This document shows positions 35,680 to 44,732 of a DNA stretch of 64,000 bases, piece by piece; positions within the stretch are counted from its first letter, which is position 1, and each line of letters begins with the position of its first letter. The DNA comes from Candidatus Fermentibacterota bacterium (GTDB lineage: Bacteria; JAFGKV01), in NCBI GenBank assembly GCA_016928395.1, contig JAFGKV010000134.1:1-64000 (forward strand), given 5' to 3'. Under the pieces are notes generated by a model. The model was given only the letters and a program-made list of their open reading frames with translations, was not told the DNA's origin and made no database searches. The translations under genes were made by a program, and so were the position numbers.

Positions 35680-36357
35680 ATGGCCCTTCAAACCGTAACA
35701 CAGGAAGGGCGGATTCACGCGCGGACACTCAACTGCGCCTTTGAGGGCACAGTAGTGATGCCCGGAGCCACGCGTCTCAGGGAATTTCTAAACCGCCCGA
35801 ACCCAACCATAAGCTTGACCGACGTCACGGTCACCACGGCCCCCCCGGGCGTATCGCGCTCCCCCGAGGAGGTCGCGGCTCTGACGGTCTACAAGAGCCA
35901 GATTCTCTATGCCACACTTGTTGAAGAGATCCGCCGGGCCCGGGCCAATGTATATGAACGTGACGTGCTGGCTGCCCACCTGAAGAAGGCGCTCTTCACG
36001 TTTCAACTGGATGGGGGCATCATTGTGACCGGCGAAGTGGTGGGCGGCGAGCACGCGGTGGCCTTTCCCAAGGGTGCATTCCTGGCCATTGCCAATCCGA
36101 CCCTCACCAACCTCCGGGGGATCGATCTGCTGGGCGCATTGACCTTCGTGCTGATCAATATGAACCGGATGGAGTACTACAAGTCTGTAGGCGCCGAGCC
36201 AGGCCCTCCTGTCGAACGAGCAGAGGCTGAAGAGCCAGTGCAGGAAGTGCAGGCGGAAGCGCCGGTGAAGAGTCCTCCTGACCCTGAGATGGATTTCTCT
36301 GATTTCGAAGCGCAATTCGTCCGTATCGGCCCGACTGACATCAAGACTCCTTCCTGA
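35680..36357 (+). CDS. Conserved-looking protein of unknown function, upstream of lexA
   Basis: A 225-aa soluble protein that I cannot assign. Two halves look related: LNCAFEGTVVMPGATRLREFLNRPNPTISLTDVTV (about 18-52) and LDGGIIVTGEVVGGEHAVAFPKGAFLAIANPTL (about 110-142). Each would give a small beta domain of the 'function-unknown domain that controls expression of something by 12-14 strands' type, perhaps a DUF6812-like fold. A Glu/Pro-rich tail (about 175-205) leads to the end. AGGAGGTAGC-like GGAGGTAGC precedes the ATG. The stop TGA overlaps lexA's ATG by one base (TGATG), so the two are translationally coupled. Confidence 0.6.
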   Translation: MALQTVTQEGRIHARTLNCAFEGTVVMPGATRLREFLNRPNPTISLTDVTVTTAPPGVSRSPEEVAALTVYKSQILYATLVEEIRRARANVYERDVLAAHLKKALFTFQLDGGIIVTGEVVGGEHAVAFPKGAFLAIANPTLTNLRGIDLLGALTFVLINMNRMEYYKSVGAEPGPPVERAEAEEPVQEVQAEAPVKSPPDPEMDFSDFEAQFVRIGPTDIKTPS

Positions 36358-36974
36358 TGCGTGAGCCCGGCCTGTTTCCCCGTCAGAGAGCCCTACTCCG
36401 GGAAGTACGGCGTCTCACGAAGGAGCAAGGCTATCCTCCCACGATCCGTGAGCTGGCCCAGGCCCTCGGTGTTCGCTCGCCCAACGGCGTCCGACAACAG
36501 CTCCTCTCCCTGGAACGAAAGGGGTGCCTCAGACGCGAGCCGGGTAAGCCCCGGGGAATCGTCTTGGCAGACTCCGCGGAGGAGGAATCCATTCCCATCC
36601 TTGGGCTCGTCGCCGCCGGATCTCCAATCGATGCGGCCGAGATGCACCGCGGACGACTGGCGCTTGGCCCTTCACTGGGCGTGGCGACCGACAGATGCTT
36701 TGCGGTGGAGGTCGAAGGCGAGAGCATGATTGGAGAGCACATCGTGCAAGGTGATTTCGTCGTGCTCGATCCGGGAGTGGAACCGCGCAATGGCCATATC
36801 GTAGGAGTCACGGTCGACGGGGCCGTGACCCTGAAGACGTATCATTCCGACTACGACGGCGTGGAACTCCGCCCCGCCAACCCCCGCATGCGTGCCATTC
36901 AGATCCGCTCGGGAACGGTGCATGACGCCCGGGTCATGGGAGTGGCCGTGGCCGTGGTCCGTCGCTTGGGATGA
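36357..36974 (+). CDS. lexA: LexA repressor
   Basis: A 205-aa SOS repressor with the full layout. A winged helix-turn-helix at about 8-70 (GYPPTIRELAQALGVRSPNGVRQQLLSLERKG) is followed by a short linker. The self-cleavage site is Ala87-Gly88 in LVAAGSP. The S24 protease domain has nucleophile Ser123 in GESMI and Lys160 in TLKTY. The spacing equals that of E. coli LexA. It overlaps its upstream neighbour by one base and the next gene by 4 bases (ATGA). Translation coupling inside an envelope operon is unusual for lexA, which more often stands alone. I found no clear SOS box upstream, and the operator in this lineage is unknown. Confidence 0.95.
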   Translation: MREPGLFPRQRALLREVRRLTKEQGYPPTIRELAQALGVRSPNGVRQQLLSLERKGCLRREPGKPRGIVLADSAEEESIPILGLVAAGSPIDAAEMHRGRLALGPSLGVATDRCFAVEVEGESMIGEHIVQGDFVVLDPGVEPRNGHIVGVTVDGAVTLKTYHSDYDGVELRPANPRMRAIQIRSGTVHDARVMGVAVAVVRRLG

Positions 36975-38890
36975 GCATAGTGCGCCGTCTCTGGCTGCTG
37001 CTTTTGCTGCCCTGCGCCGCAATGGCCGACTGGGGCGGTGTGGCCGGTGCCTACCTTCGTTTCGGGGCCTCGGCCCGCACCCTGGGTATGGGAGGATTGG
37101 ATCTAGTGCTGGGACGCGGTGACGCCGCAGCCTACGGGAATCCAGCCCTGATCGGCCTGTTGGACGCCCGTGAGCTGTCATTCACCCATGTGGCCCTGTA
37201 TGAGGGGTCATCCTATTCCGTAGCCACGGCGGCCCTTCCCGGCCAACGATGGGGCGGCCTGGGCCTGGCGGTGGTCAGTCTGCGATGCGACGGCTTCGAG
37301 AAACGAGGCGAATTCGACAATCGATACTCTATCAAAGGGGAGGAGTTCGGCAGCGCCCAGACCGCACTCCTTGCCGGAGGGGGCAGGGATCTCAGTTCGT
37401 GGGCCACGGGAACCTCCCTGGGTGGTCGGATCATCATTGCCGGGCACTCGATGCTGGATCAGCGGGCATTCGGCTTCGGCGCGGATTTCGGCATCGAACA
37501 CCGGATGGTACTCCCCTATGTCCATCGACGTCTCGCTCCTCTGACCGTGGCCGTGACGGTTTCGAACGTACTCCAGCCTCGCGTTCGAATGGAGAGAGAT
37601 GTGGAGCGTTTTGCCCGCCGCGTCGACGTGGCAGCAAGCTATGCCGTGCATCCTTGGGGCGCACTGGGATTGCAGGCCTGCGTGGCCGGCGATGCGAGCC
37701 GGCGGTTCATAGCCGGCATCGAGGCTATGCCGCGTTCCGACCTGGCGCTTCGGCTTGGTGGCAATGCCTCCGAGCTGACTGCAGGAGTGGGCCTTGCCTG
37801 GAAGGGGCTTGGCATAGACTACGGCGTGGCCTGGCATGACGAGTTCTCGCTCAGCCACAGGCTGAGCCTCGTCGTGGCCCGTCCTCGGCGGCCCGCGACG
37901 GAACCCTCCTCCCTGCCGCTCTGGGATGCCTCCCGGTGGGTGGTGCAACATTACCGTGACCCGAAGGCAGCGGATGCGGCCCATCGGCTGGCACAGGCGT
38001 TCGGCGGGAGAAGGGCGTCCCGACTCTACCGGTACGTTGTCGGTCAGCACCCCGCCACGATCTGGGCCGCCCATGGATGGCGATGGTTCGGCGATCGGTC
38101 CTACGAGGACCGCAACTGGAAGAAAGCCGAAACCAACTTGGTGCGGCTTCTGGGCCATCCCCACAGGGATGATGTGGCGGTGCCCGCCACCTGGTTCAGG
38201 CTTGGGGATGCGTCCGAGCATCTGGGTCATTGGCGGACGGCGGTGGAGGGCTACGAGCTGGTGATGCGAGCATCGGGCGAGCCCGAAGACAAGGCGGAAT
38301 CGTTCTTCCGAGCGGGGGCGATCCATTTCCTGCATTTGACCGACTATGCGGCGACCGTCCGCGTGTATGAAGAGGCCGTTACCCGGTATCCGACCCGTGA
38401 TCTGTCTGATGCCTTCTTCCGGCTCGGCAGGTCGTATGCGGAGCTTGCACGGTGGCAAAGCTGCATCGACAGGATGGATGTGTTCCTGGCCAGGTATCAG
38501 ACCGATTCCAGGGTTCCGGCCGCCCTCTTTTGGAGCGGGCGTGCCTACTACGAGCTCGGGTTGCCTGAGGAGGCGCTGCTCCGGCTGGAACGAGTGGTCG
38601 AGGGCTATCCTCAGGATGAGATAGCAGACGACGCAGTCTTGTACAAGGGGCACTGCCGTCGGCTCACTGGAGAACTGGCGCTGGCCCGGATCGAGTATGC
38701 GCGGGTGGTGAAGGATTTCCCGATGGGAGACACCGCGCCTCTGGCCCAGCTTTCCTTGGGCATTGTGCTGCAGGACGAGGGCTCGCATGACATGGCGATT
38801 CGCGAATTCCAGCGATTCATTGTGAACTATCCCACTCATCCCGGCCGGAAAGAAGCAGAGGCTCGCCTCGGCACGTTGCGCCGTGAATGA
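36971..38890 (+). CDS. PorV/PorQ-like outer membrane barrel fused to TPR domain
   Basis: A 639-aa protein. The signal peptide (1-19) is followed by a beta-barrel starting GAYLRFGASARTLGMGGLDLVLGRGDAAAYGNPALIGLLDARELSFTH. This 'fl.ig..aralgMGga...........npA.l' start is the hallmark of the PorV/PorQ (UPF0164) family. Barrel strands run to about residue 310. From about 330 on come five or more TPR-like helical pairs (WKKAETNLVRLLGHPHRDD, WRTAVEGYELVM, YAATVRVYEEAVTRYPT, PEEALLRLERVVEGYPQDE, HDMAIREFQRFIVNYPTHPGRKEAEARLG). The helical half would lie in the periplasm if the barrel is inserted with its end inside. The architecture suits docking of periplasmic partners. Start overlaps lexA by 4 bases. 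Confidence 0.82.
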   Translation: MSIVRRLWLLLLLPCAAMADWGGVAGAYLRFGASARTLGMGGLDLVLGRGDAAAYGNPALIGLLDARELSFTHVALYEGSSYSVATAALPGQRWGGLGLAVVSLRCDGFEKRGEFDNRYSIKGEEFGSAQTALLAGGGRDLSSWATGTSLGGRIIIAGHSMLDQRAFGFGADFGIEHRMVLPYVHRRLAPLTVAVTVSNVLQPRVRMERDVERFARRVDVAASYAVHPWGALGLQACVAGDASRRFIAGIEAMPRSDLALRLGGNASELTAGVGLAWKGLGIDYGVAWHDEFSLSHRLSLVVARPRRPATEPSSLPLWDASRWVVQHYRDPKAADAAHRLAQAFGGRRASRLYRYVVGQHPATIWAAHGWRWFGDRSYEDRNWKKAETNLVRLLGHPHRDDVAVPATWFRLGDASEHLGHWRTAVEGYELVMRASGEPEDKAESFFRAGAIHFLHLTDYAATVRVYEEAVTRYPTRDLSDAFFRLGRSYAELARWQSCIDRMDVFLARYQTDSRVPAALFWSGRAYYELGLPEEALLRLERVVEGYPQDEIADDAVLYKGHCRRLTGELALARIEYARVVKDFPMGDTAPLAQLSLGIVLQDEGSHDMAIREFQRFIVNYPTHPGRKEAEARLGTLRRE

Positions 38891-38939
38891 TGGTGGGTGG
38901 GCGTAGGGATTCTTCGTCTTCTGGGTGAAGGGAGATGGC

Positions 38940-39749
38940 ATGAGACTAGCCGTGGGAAGCGCGGTGTTCATCGTGGCGCTCGGCGCCATGACGATCGCCG
39001 GCGCGCAGCCCCCCCAAGATCCGGCGGGGCTGGAGGGTGAGAGCGAGGCACTGGGTCTGCCCGTGGTTGACACCGTGACGCTGGAGCCTGTCCGTGAAGA
39101 AGGCCACATCATGGTGAAGCGGGGCTTCATTCAGGATTTGTGGCGCAAGGGCGGCCCGGTGATGTGGGTTCTACTGGCCAACTCGGTGTTCGGCATTTCC
39201 TTGGTTGTGGAGCGGCTGCTTGCCCTACGACGATCCAAAGTGCTGCCGACATCGTTTCTCAGGAATGTCCGTACCCGATGGCTTTCCGGCGATGTGAAGG
39301 GTGCCTTTGACCTGTGCAGCGAGACCGACATCCCCATCGCCCGGGTGCTCAAGGCGGGTCTCGCCAAGCACGGCAGGGGCGTGGCGGAGATCGAGCGCGC
39401 CATCGAGGCTTCGGGTGGCCATGAGATTCAATCTCTGTCCAAACACCTGCGCACCTTGGGCGCTCTGGCGAGTATCGCTCCTCTCCTGGGCATTCTGGGT
39501 ACCGTCACGGGAATGATCAAGGCGTTCAACACCATTGCCGTGAGCGGGTCGCGCCGGCCCGACCTCATCGCCTCGGGTATTTCGGAGGCTCTCATTACCA
39601 CGGCCACCGGGCTCTCCATCGGCATTCCGCTGTTCGTGCTGTACCATTACCTCATGGGCAGGGCCGAGCTTCGTACCTGGGAGATGGAGGAGGTCGCCAT
39701 CGACATCGTCGAGAATCTCTCACTCCGGAGCGAGGGCATTGAGGTTTAG
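38940..39749 (+). CDS. exbB: ExbB/TolQ-type proton channel subunit
   Basis: About 269 aa with three membrane helices in MotA/TolQ/ExbB order, after a signal-like segment and short periplasmic part (about 1-60), an extended N-terminus seen in many ExbB proteins. GPVMWVLLANSVFGISLVVERLLAL is the first helix. The conserved core reads LSKHLRTLGALASIAPLLGILGTVTGMIKAF and SGISEALITTATGLSIGIPLFVLYHYL. AAGGGAG supports the start at ATG 38940. It forms the pentameric channel around ExbD and powers TonB with the proton gradient. Its stop lies 11 bases inside exbD. Confidence 0.93.
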   Translation: MRLAVGSAVFIVALGAMTIAGAQPPQDPAGLEGESEALGLPVVDTVTLEPVREEGHIMVKRGFIQDLWRKGGPVMWVLLANSVFGISLVVERLLALRRSKVLPTSFLRNVRTRWLSGDVKGAFDLCSETDIPIARVLKAGLAKHGRGVAEIERAIEASGGHEIQSLSKHLRTLGALASIAPLLGILGTVTGMIKAFNTIAVSGSRRPDLIASGISEALITTATGLSIGIPLFVLYHYLMGRAELRTWEMEEVAIDIVENLSLRSEGIEV

Positions 39750-40161
39750 AAAGCGCACCCCGGAGGGGATCGAACTGCAAATCGTGTCGCTTATCGACGT
39801 GGTCTTCCTCCTGTTGATCTTCTTCCTCATGGGTACGACCTTCGTCGACCTCCTGGACAAGCTGGACATCCGCCTGCCGGAAAGCACGGCGACCACCCGG
39901 CAGCAACGCCGCAACCACCTCATCGAGCTGAGCGTAGACGGCCGGATGTTCCTGGACGGGGTCACGGTCACCATGGAGGATCTGCCTCTCCGGCTGGAAC
40001 AGGTCTCTTGGGACCCGGGTATGGGAGGAAGAGTCGCTATCATCAAGGCGGACAAGCGAGTCACCCACGGCGACGTCGTCAGGGTGATGGGCATCTGCAA
40101 GAAGGCGGGAGTGCTCCAGGTCGGTATTGCAGCACTGCTGGAAATAGAAGAGGAAGTCTGA
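39739..40161 (+). CDS. exbD: ExbD/TolR-type proton channel subunit
   Basis: A 140-aa protein with a short cytoplasmic N-terminus, one membrane helix and a periplasmic domain. The helix reads LIDVVFLLLIFFLMGTTFV; Asp20 in IVSLIDVVF is the proton-carrying Asp required in ExbD/TolR. The periplasmic half has VAIIKADKRVTHGDVVRVMGICKKAGVLQVGI, the 'v.i.aD..v.hg.vv.vmd..k.aG...v...' pattern. The start is a rare TTG overlapping exbB by 11 bases, so coupling is tight. It completes the energising complex with ExbB and TonB next door. Confidence 0.92.
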   Translation: MRFRKRTPEGIELQIVSLIDVVFLLLIFFLMGTTFVDLLDKLDIRLPESTATTRQQRRNHLIELSVDGRMFLDGVTVTMEDLPLRLEQVSWDPGMGGRVAIIKADKRVTHGDVVRVMGICKKAGVLQVGIAALLEIEEEV

Positions 40162-40194
40162 GGCGCGGCCGAACGCCGGGCGTGGAGAGATAGG

Positions 40195-41139
40195 ATGCCA
40201 GCAGAAGCCATGGTGTTCCGGAAAGATTCCTTCTGGTCTTCAGGAGTGATAGTATCCCTCCTGGCCCATGTCGTCGTGCTGGTAAGCCTGAACCAGCTTC
40301 CCACGGCCCGGGTCCGCCTTCAGCCCCGGGAACTGATAATGGAGGTTGACCTCATGGAGCCTCCGCCCACGCCCGAACCTCCGCCTGAATCACCGCCTCA
40401 GGAGCGGGGCGAACTTGCCCAGCCTCCCCAGCCAAACCTGCTGGACATGAGCGCCGCGGCGCTGCCCGAGCCAGGGCAGGACCTGTTCCGGGATTTGCCT
40501 GTGCCCGACCTCGATTTGAGTTACGAATCGCCCCTTGATCTGCAGCAGCCGACCCTCGATCTGACTGAGAGGGATGTACTGCGATCAGATGCCAAGCAAT
40601 CGGCCCTTTCGCTGGATGGGGAGTTCCTACCGACTCTGCCGGGCGACAGGCTGGATGTGGGAGGCCGTAGAGACGCCATGGTGGTTGGGGAAGCCAGCCG
40701 CGACGGCCTGGCGCCGGCACCGGTAGGCCCCGGCCATACGCCGCGAACCGTGGGCTATCCCACCGCCAGGCCCACGGAGCGCACCAGCGGCCTGGAGAGC
40801 TCTCCAGTTCGACCCGCTGGAGCCTCTCGGTCCTTGGGCGTACCCGATAAGCCAACCGTGGGCGCTCCCGGCGAGGTGATGCCTGGTTCACGGACTCGGA
40901 AACGTCTTCGCCTTGTGGAGCCTACCGTGCCCGCGTGGGTCGAGGACCAGGGCATCGAAGCCTATGCGAAAGTACGTTTTCAGATTCTGGAAGACGGGAG
41001 GATCGGCACCATCGAGCTGACCATGTCCTCAGGCTATCGTGAGCTGGACAATCTCGCCATCGGCGCGGTGAAACAGTGGCTGTATGAACCGGGGCTGGTT
41101 GAGTACCGGTCCGTCAGGGTGAACTTCAAGCTACGGTAG
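40195..41139 (+). CDS. tonB: TonB energy transducer
   Basis: A 314-aa TonB. One N-terminal helix (SSGVIVSLLAHVVVLVSLNQL) is followed by a Pro-rich periplasmic spacer (MEPPPTPEPPPESPPQERGE) and a long low-complexity linker. The C-terminal TonB domain begins near VEPTVPAWVEDQGIEAYAKVRFQILEDGRIGTIELTMSSGY and ends AIGAVKQWLYEPGL...VNFKLR. The 'p..p.wv...g.e..v.vrf.i...G.v..v.v..ssg...ld.aA..a...w.f.P' pattern is complete. The linker is longer than in E. coli. It passes energy from ExbBD to outer membrane receptors; the TonB-dependent receptor at the right edge of the window may be one client. The local TPR proteins are other possible partners. Confidence 0.92.
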   Translation: MPAEAMVFRKDSFWSSGVIVSLLAHVVVLVSLNQLPTARVRLQPRELIMEVDLMEPPPTPEPPPESPPQERGELAQPPQPNLLDMSAAALPEPGQDLFRDLPVPDLDLSYESPLDLQQPTLDLTERDVLRSDAKQSALSLDGEFLPTLPGDRLDVGGRRDAMVVGEASRDGLAPAPVGPGHTPRTVGYPTARPTERTSGLESSPVRPAGASRSLGVPDKPTVGAPGEVMPGSRTRKRLRLVEPTVPAWVEDQGIEAYAKVRFQILEDGRIGTIELTMSSGYRELDNLAIGAVKQWLYEPGLVEYRSVRVNFKLR

Positions 41140-41256
41140 TGGGCAGTTCGACAACCACAGCACGAGTGACTGACTGACATGCGTCCCCTTGCCCCCAGAC
41201 AACCGGTCTGGGGTGGCGGCTGTGCCCACCCTCCTGCCGTGAGTCTTGAGGCGTCC

Positions 41257-44200
41257 ATGTATCTCCAAGTGCTCACCCTCAACGCCCTGTGGATTCGCTG
41301 GCGGAAGACCTTCCTGGTCTGGCTCGCTGTCCTCGGCATTGTCGTACCTGCCGTGCCGGCACAGAATGCCGATGCCATTGGGGCATTCCGGTATGCGGCA
41401 GGTCTCTTCGATATGGGCGAGTATGAGCTGGCTGCCGCGGAATTCGACCATGTTCTCTCGTCATTCCCCGGCGACTCCCTGGCGCCCTCAGCGGCCTACT
41501 GGCTGGGAGAGAGCCTCTTCCAGCTGGAGCGATTTGGCGACGCGGCCAACGCGTTCTCCAGGGCGGTACGGCCGAGCGCCGACCTGGGATTGCAGGAGGA
41601 TGCCCGTATGCGCAGGGCCGAGGCATTGTGGGCTGCGGGCGATACGCCGGGAGCGATCCTGGCCTACGAAGCCGTGCTGTCGGCCCACCCTGTAGGGAAG
41701 TATCGGGGCAAGGCGAGCTATTGGCTCGGCAGAGCCTATGTCTCCGCTGGACGAAAAGTGGATGCCGCACGGGTTCTGAGAAACGCTGCGGCGTGGGGGG
41801 AGGACGCTCTGCAGCGGGCGGAAGCCGCCTACCTCGCAGGTGACATCCTTCGGGAGCTGTCGCGATGCGATGAAGCCGGGGAGCACTACCGGGATGTGCT
41901 GCGGCTTACTCCCCACGGCGCGCACGCTCCCGCGGCCTTGGAGGGTCTGGCCCGATGCGCCATAGACGCTGGAGCATGGGAGTCGGCGGCCGAGGCGCTC
42001 CGCACGCTTACGGAGACATTCCCCACGTCACCGCAGGCCAGCGACGGCAGGTTTCATCTCGCAGAATGCCTCTCAACACTGCACCGGCCCACCGAGGCGC
42101 TGGCTGCCTACAAGGCCGTCTTGAGAGACGGGGCAGCTCATGCGCTCTGGGACAAGGCCCTGTACGGGGAGGCATGGGCCTATGCCGCCGCTGGTGACAC
42201 AGTGGCCGCATTGGCCTCCTTTGCCCAGTTGGCGACCGATTTCCCCACCAGTGCCCTGGCATCGGAAGCAGCGTTCCGGGAGGCGCAACTGGCGTACGCC
42301 GCCGGTGAACACGCCCGCGCCATCCGGTCCTTCGGTCGCATCATGGCCGACTGGCCAACGTCGGCGTTCGTCTCCTCGGCGCTGTACTGGAGGGGATGGG
42401 CACATCAGAAGCTGGGCGGCCTGCCCCAGGCCGAGCGTGATTTCCTGAACTACGCGGCTTCCTATCCCGATTCACAGTATGCAGCCAATGCCTTGCTGCT
42501 CGCCGGCCTGGCTGCAGTGGACCAGGGCTCATTGTCCAGAGGCGCCGAGGCATTGGAGCGGGCGCGAAAGCAGTACCCGGGTTCCTCGGTCATGCCCCAG
42601 GTGCTGACGGCACTGGCCTCCGCCTATTCAAAGCTGGGTGAGCCCGCCCGAGCCGATGGTGCGCGTTCCCAGCTGGCCGTGAACCACCCCGAAACTGAAG
42701 AGGGGAGGGCCGCGCTCCTGCAGAAGGGATTCTCTGATCTCGAAGAGGGGCGGGAGTCCGCAGCCTTGGCGAGTCTCTCCACTCTCCTCTCGCGCCCCGA
42801 TATCGGTGAAGATCAGAAGGCCAAGGCGGTCTACTACCTGGCCGAAGCCCACTACCGGCTACACGACTGGGCAGAAGCTGAATCGCTGTACGCACGGTCC
42901 GAGCTGATGAATGCCGAGGGCGACTTGGAGGATGACAGCGTCTATGGGCGGGCCTGGTCGGCCCTGAAGGCAGGGAAGACCGAGGAGGCCGGCAGGGTGT
43001 TCCAGCGTCTTGCCGTGATGCATCCAGACAGTCCCTTCGCGGCTGAAGCAGCCTTCAGGTACGCCCAGACACTCTATGATCGAGGGGCATACGAGGATGC
43101 GGCTGCAGCCTATGGCGGTCTGGTGAATCGACACGGGGGTAGCGAGTACGCCGACGATGCGGTCTATGCAGGCGCCTGGTCTTTGGTGAAGAACGGCGCC
43201 ATAGCCGAGGCGGCGGCCCAGTTTTTGCGGCTGGTGGAGATCTACCCCGCCAGTCCGCTGATTCCCGATGCCTTGTATGATCTGGGATCCTGCTATAGCC
43301 AACTCGATCGCCCCGCAGCCACCGCACGCACTCTGCAACAACTGCTGGAGCAGTATCCACACCACGTCAAGGCTCCAGAAGCCGCCACCGCTTTGGCCTA
43401 TGCCTACGACGCGTTGGGACAGCCCGCCCGACGAGACAGCGTCCTATCACAGATGGAGTCTCAGGGCAGCAGCGCCTCGGCTGCCGCCGCGATGTTGGCA
43501 TTTGCGGGCGGGAAGATGGAAGGCGATCCCGACGAAGCCCGCGCACTGCTATCCCGCATTATTGCCCGCCACCCGGATTCTCCCGAGGCAAAGGAGGCCA
43601 GGTTGCGGCTCGCGAACTTTCTCACCCAGGAGGGACGCTTCGCCGAGGCCTATGACATGGTTGCGGCCCTGTGTAGTGATGACGACGCCCAAATTCTGGG
43701 GCGCGCATGTGTGCGTGCGGGTGAGACCCAGTTCGAGATGGCCGAGTACGAAGAGGCCGCCCGTTTCTACCGGATGGCGCTGGATGAGGGCACCGGGATT
43801 GACCGGGGCATTGCATGGTACGGCATCGCGTGGTCGAACCTGGAGTTGGGCCGGCGCGATGCAGCCATCGAAGCCCTGCTGAGGCTCTTCCGGGAACATC
43901 GGCAGAGCCCGGTGTGGACGGATGGCTCCTATCGGCTAGGACAGCTCCTTGCCGATGCCGACCGCAAGAAGGAAGCCGCCGATGTGTATGCGGCGTTGGG
44001 TGACGATGTGGAGTTAGGCTCCCTGGCCCTGGATGCGACGTATCGCCGTGCCATTCTCCTTCGCGAGCGCAAGGCATATACCCAGGCAGCAACCCTGCTG
44101 CGAAAGGTTGCTGCAGGCAGCGACAGCACTCTCGCGCTGCAGGCCATGCTGGAATTGGGGCGAACCCTCCACGAACAGGGCCGCCTGACAGAAGCAACGG

Positions 44201-44730
44201 ACGTATTCATCCAGCTGGCCGGCAGAACCCCTGATGAACGTGCCGCACAACAGGCCATGTACTCCGCCGGCGTGTGTCAAACTTCGATGAAGCGGTGGAA
44301 GAAGGCCGCCGAATACTTCGGCAAGGCATCTGCCATGCCCGGTCCGAACCGCTCGGACGCACTTCTGGGCGAAGGCTGGGCCAGAGCCGCGGCGGGAGAG
44401 CACCAGAAGGCGTCCCAGCTCTTCGTCACAATCCTGCAGGAAACACCCGACTATGCCAAAGGCGCCGAGGTGGCCTTCAGGCTTGCCCAGAGCTTGCAGG
44501 AATTGGGGCACTATACCCAGGTCGACAGCATTTGCACCGAGCTGGTTGGCCGCCAAGACTGGCCATATCCCGACCGTGCGCTGTACCTTGGCGCCACCGC
44601 CAAGGAGAAGCTGGGAGACACCGAGGGGGCGATTGCCGCCTATCGGGGCTTGATCGAGGAGTATCCTTCCAGCAGTCTTGTGCCCTATGCAAAGGCGCAT
44701 GCCGATGCGCTGGCAGGAGAAAAAGGTTGA
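41257..44730 (+). CDS. Very large periplasmic TPR protein (about 1157 aa)
   Basis: A signal-anchor or signal peptide lies at about residues 12-35 (KTFLVWLAVLGIVVPAVPAQNA). The rest is wall-to-wall tetratricopeptide-like repeats of about 35-40 residues: Y-A-A-G-L-F-D-M-G-E-Y-E-L-A-A-A-E-F, F-Q-L-E-R-F-G-D-A-A-N-A-F, LYDRGAYEDAAAAYGGL and so on, with roughly 25-30 units. Repeats of the form 'YP.S..A..A.y.lG......g....A...f' match the CpoB/YbgF and BamD type of cell-envelope TPR. A ribosome site GAGG is 5 bases before ATG 41257; the frame is open to 41179. It forms a probable solenoid in the periplasm. It is followed after 2 bases by another such gene. Confidence 0.8.
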   Translation: MYLQVLTLNALWIRWRKTFLVWLAVLGIVVPAVPAQNADAIGAFRYAAGLFDMGEYELAAAEFDHVLSSFPGDSLAPSAAYWLGESLFQLERFGDAANAFSRAVRPSADLGLQEDARMRRAEALWAAGDTPGAILAYEAVLSAHPVGKYRGKASYWLGRAYVSAGRKVDAARVLRNAAAWGEDALQRAEAAYLAGDILRELSRCDEAGEHYRDVLRLTPHGAHAPAALEGLARCAIDAGAWESAAEALRTLTETFPTSPQASDGRFHLAECLSTLHRPTEALAAYKAVLRDGAAHALWDKALYGEAWAYAAAGDTVAALASFAQLATDFPTSALASEAAFREAQLAYAAGEHARAIRSFGRIMADWPTSAFVSSALYWRGWAHQKLGGLPQAERDFLNYAASYPDSQYAANALLLAGLAAVDQGSLSRGAEALERARKQYPGSSVMPQVLTALASAYSKLGEPARADGARSQLAVNHPETEEGRAALLQKGFSDLEEGRESAALASLSTLLSRPDIGEDQKAKAVYYLAEAHYRLHDWAEAESLYARSELMNAEGDLEDDSVYGRAWSALKAGKTEEAGRVFQRLAVMHPDSPFAAEAAFRYAQTLYDRGAYEDAAAAYGGLVNRHGGSEYADDAVYAGAWSLVKNGAIAEAAAQFLRLVEIYPASPLIPDALYDLGSCYSQLDRPAATARTLQQLLEQYPHHVKAPEAATALAYAYDALGQPARRDSVLSQMESQGSSASAAAAMLAFAGGKMEGDPDEARALLSRIIARHPDSPEAKEARLRLANFLTQEGRFAEAYDMVAALCSDDDAQILGRACVRAGETQFEMAEYEEAARFYRMALDEGTGIDRGIAWYGIAWSNLELGRRDAAIEALLRLFREHRQSPVWTDGSYRLGQLLADADRKKEAADVYAALGDDVELGSLALDATYRRAILLRERKAYTQAATLLRKVAAGSDSTLALQAMLELGRTLHEQGRLTEATDVFIQLAGRTPDERAAQQAMYSAGVCQTSMKRWKKAAEYFGKASAMPGPNRSDALLGEGWARAAAGEHQKASQLFVTILQETPDYAKGAEVAFRLAQSLQELGHYTQVDSICTELVGRQDWPYPDRALYLGATAKEKLGDTEGAIAAYRGLIEEYPSSSLVPYAKAHADALAGEKG

Positions 44731-44732
44731 CC

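Noticed and set aside
37208-39130. A 640-codon open frame antisense to the PorV-TPR gene
   Set aside because: The plus-strand protein has clear family motifs and signal peptide. The antisense frame is typical of high-GC codon use and reads Pro/Gly/His-rich without motif or ribosome site.
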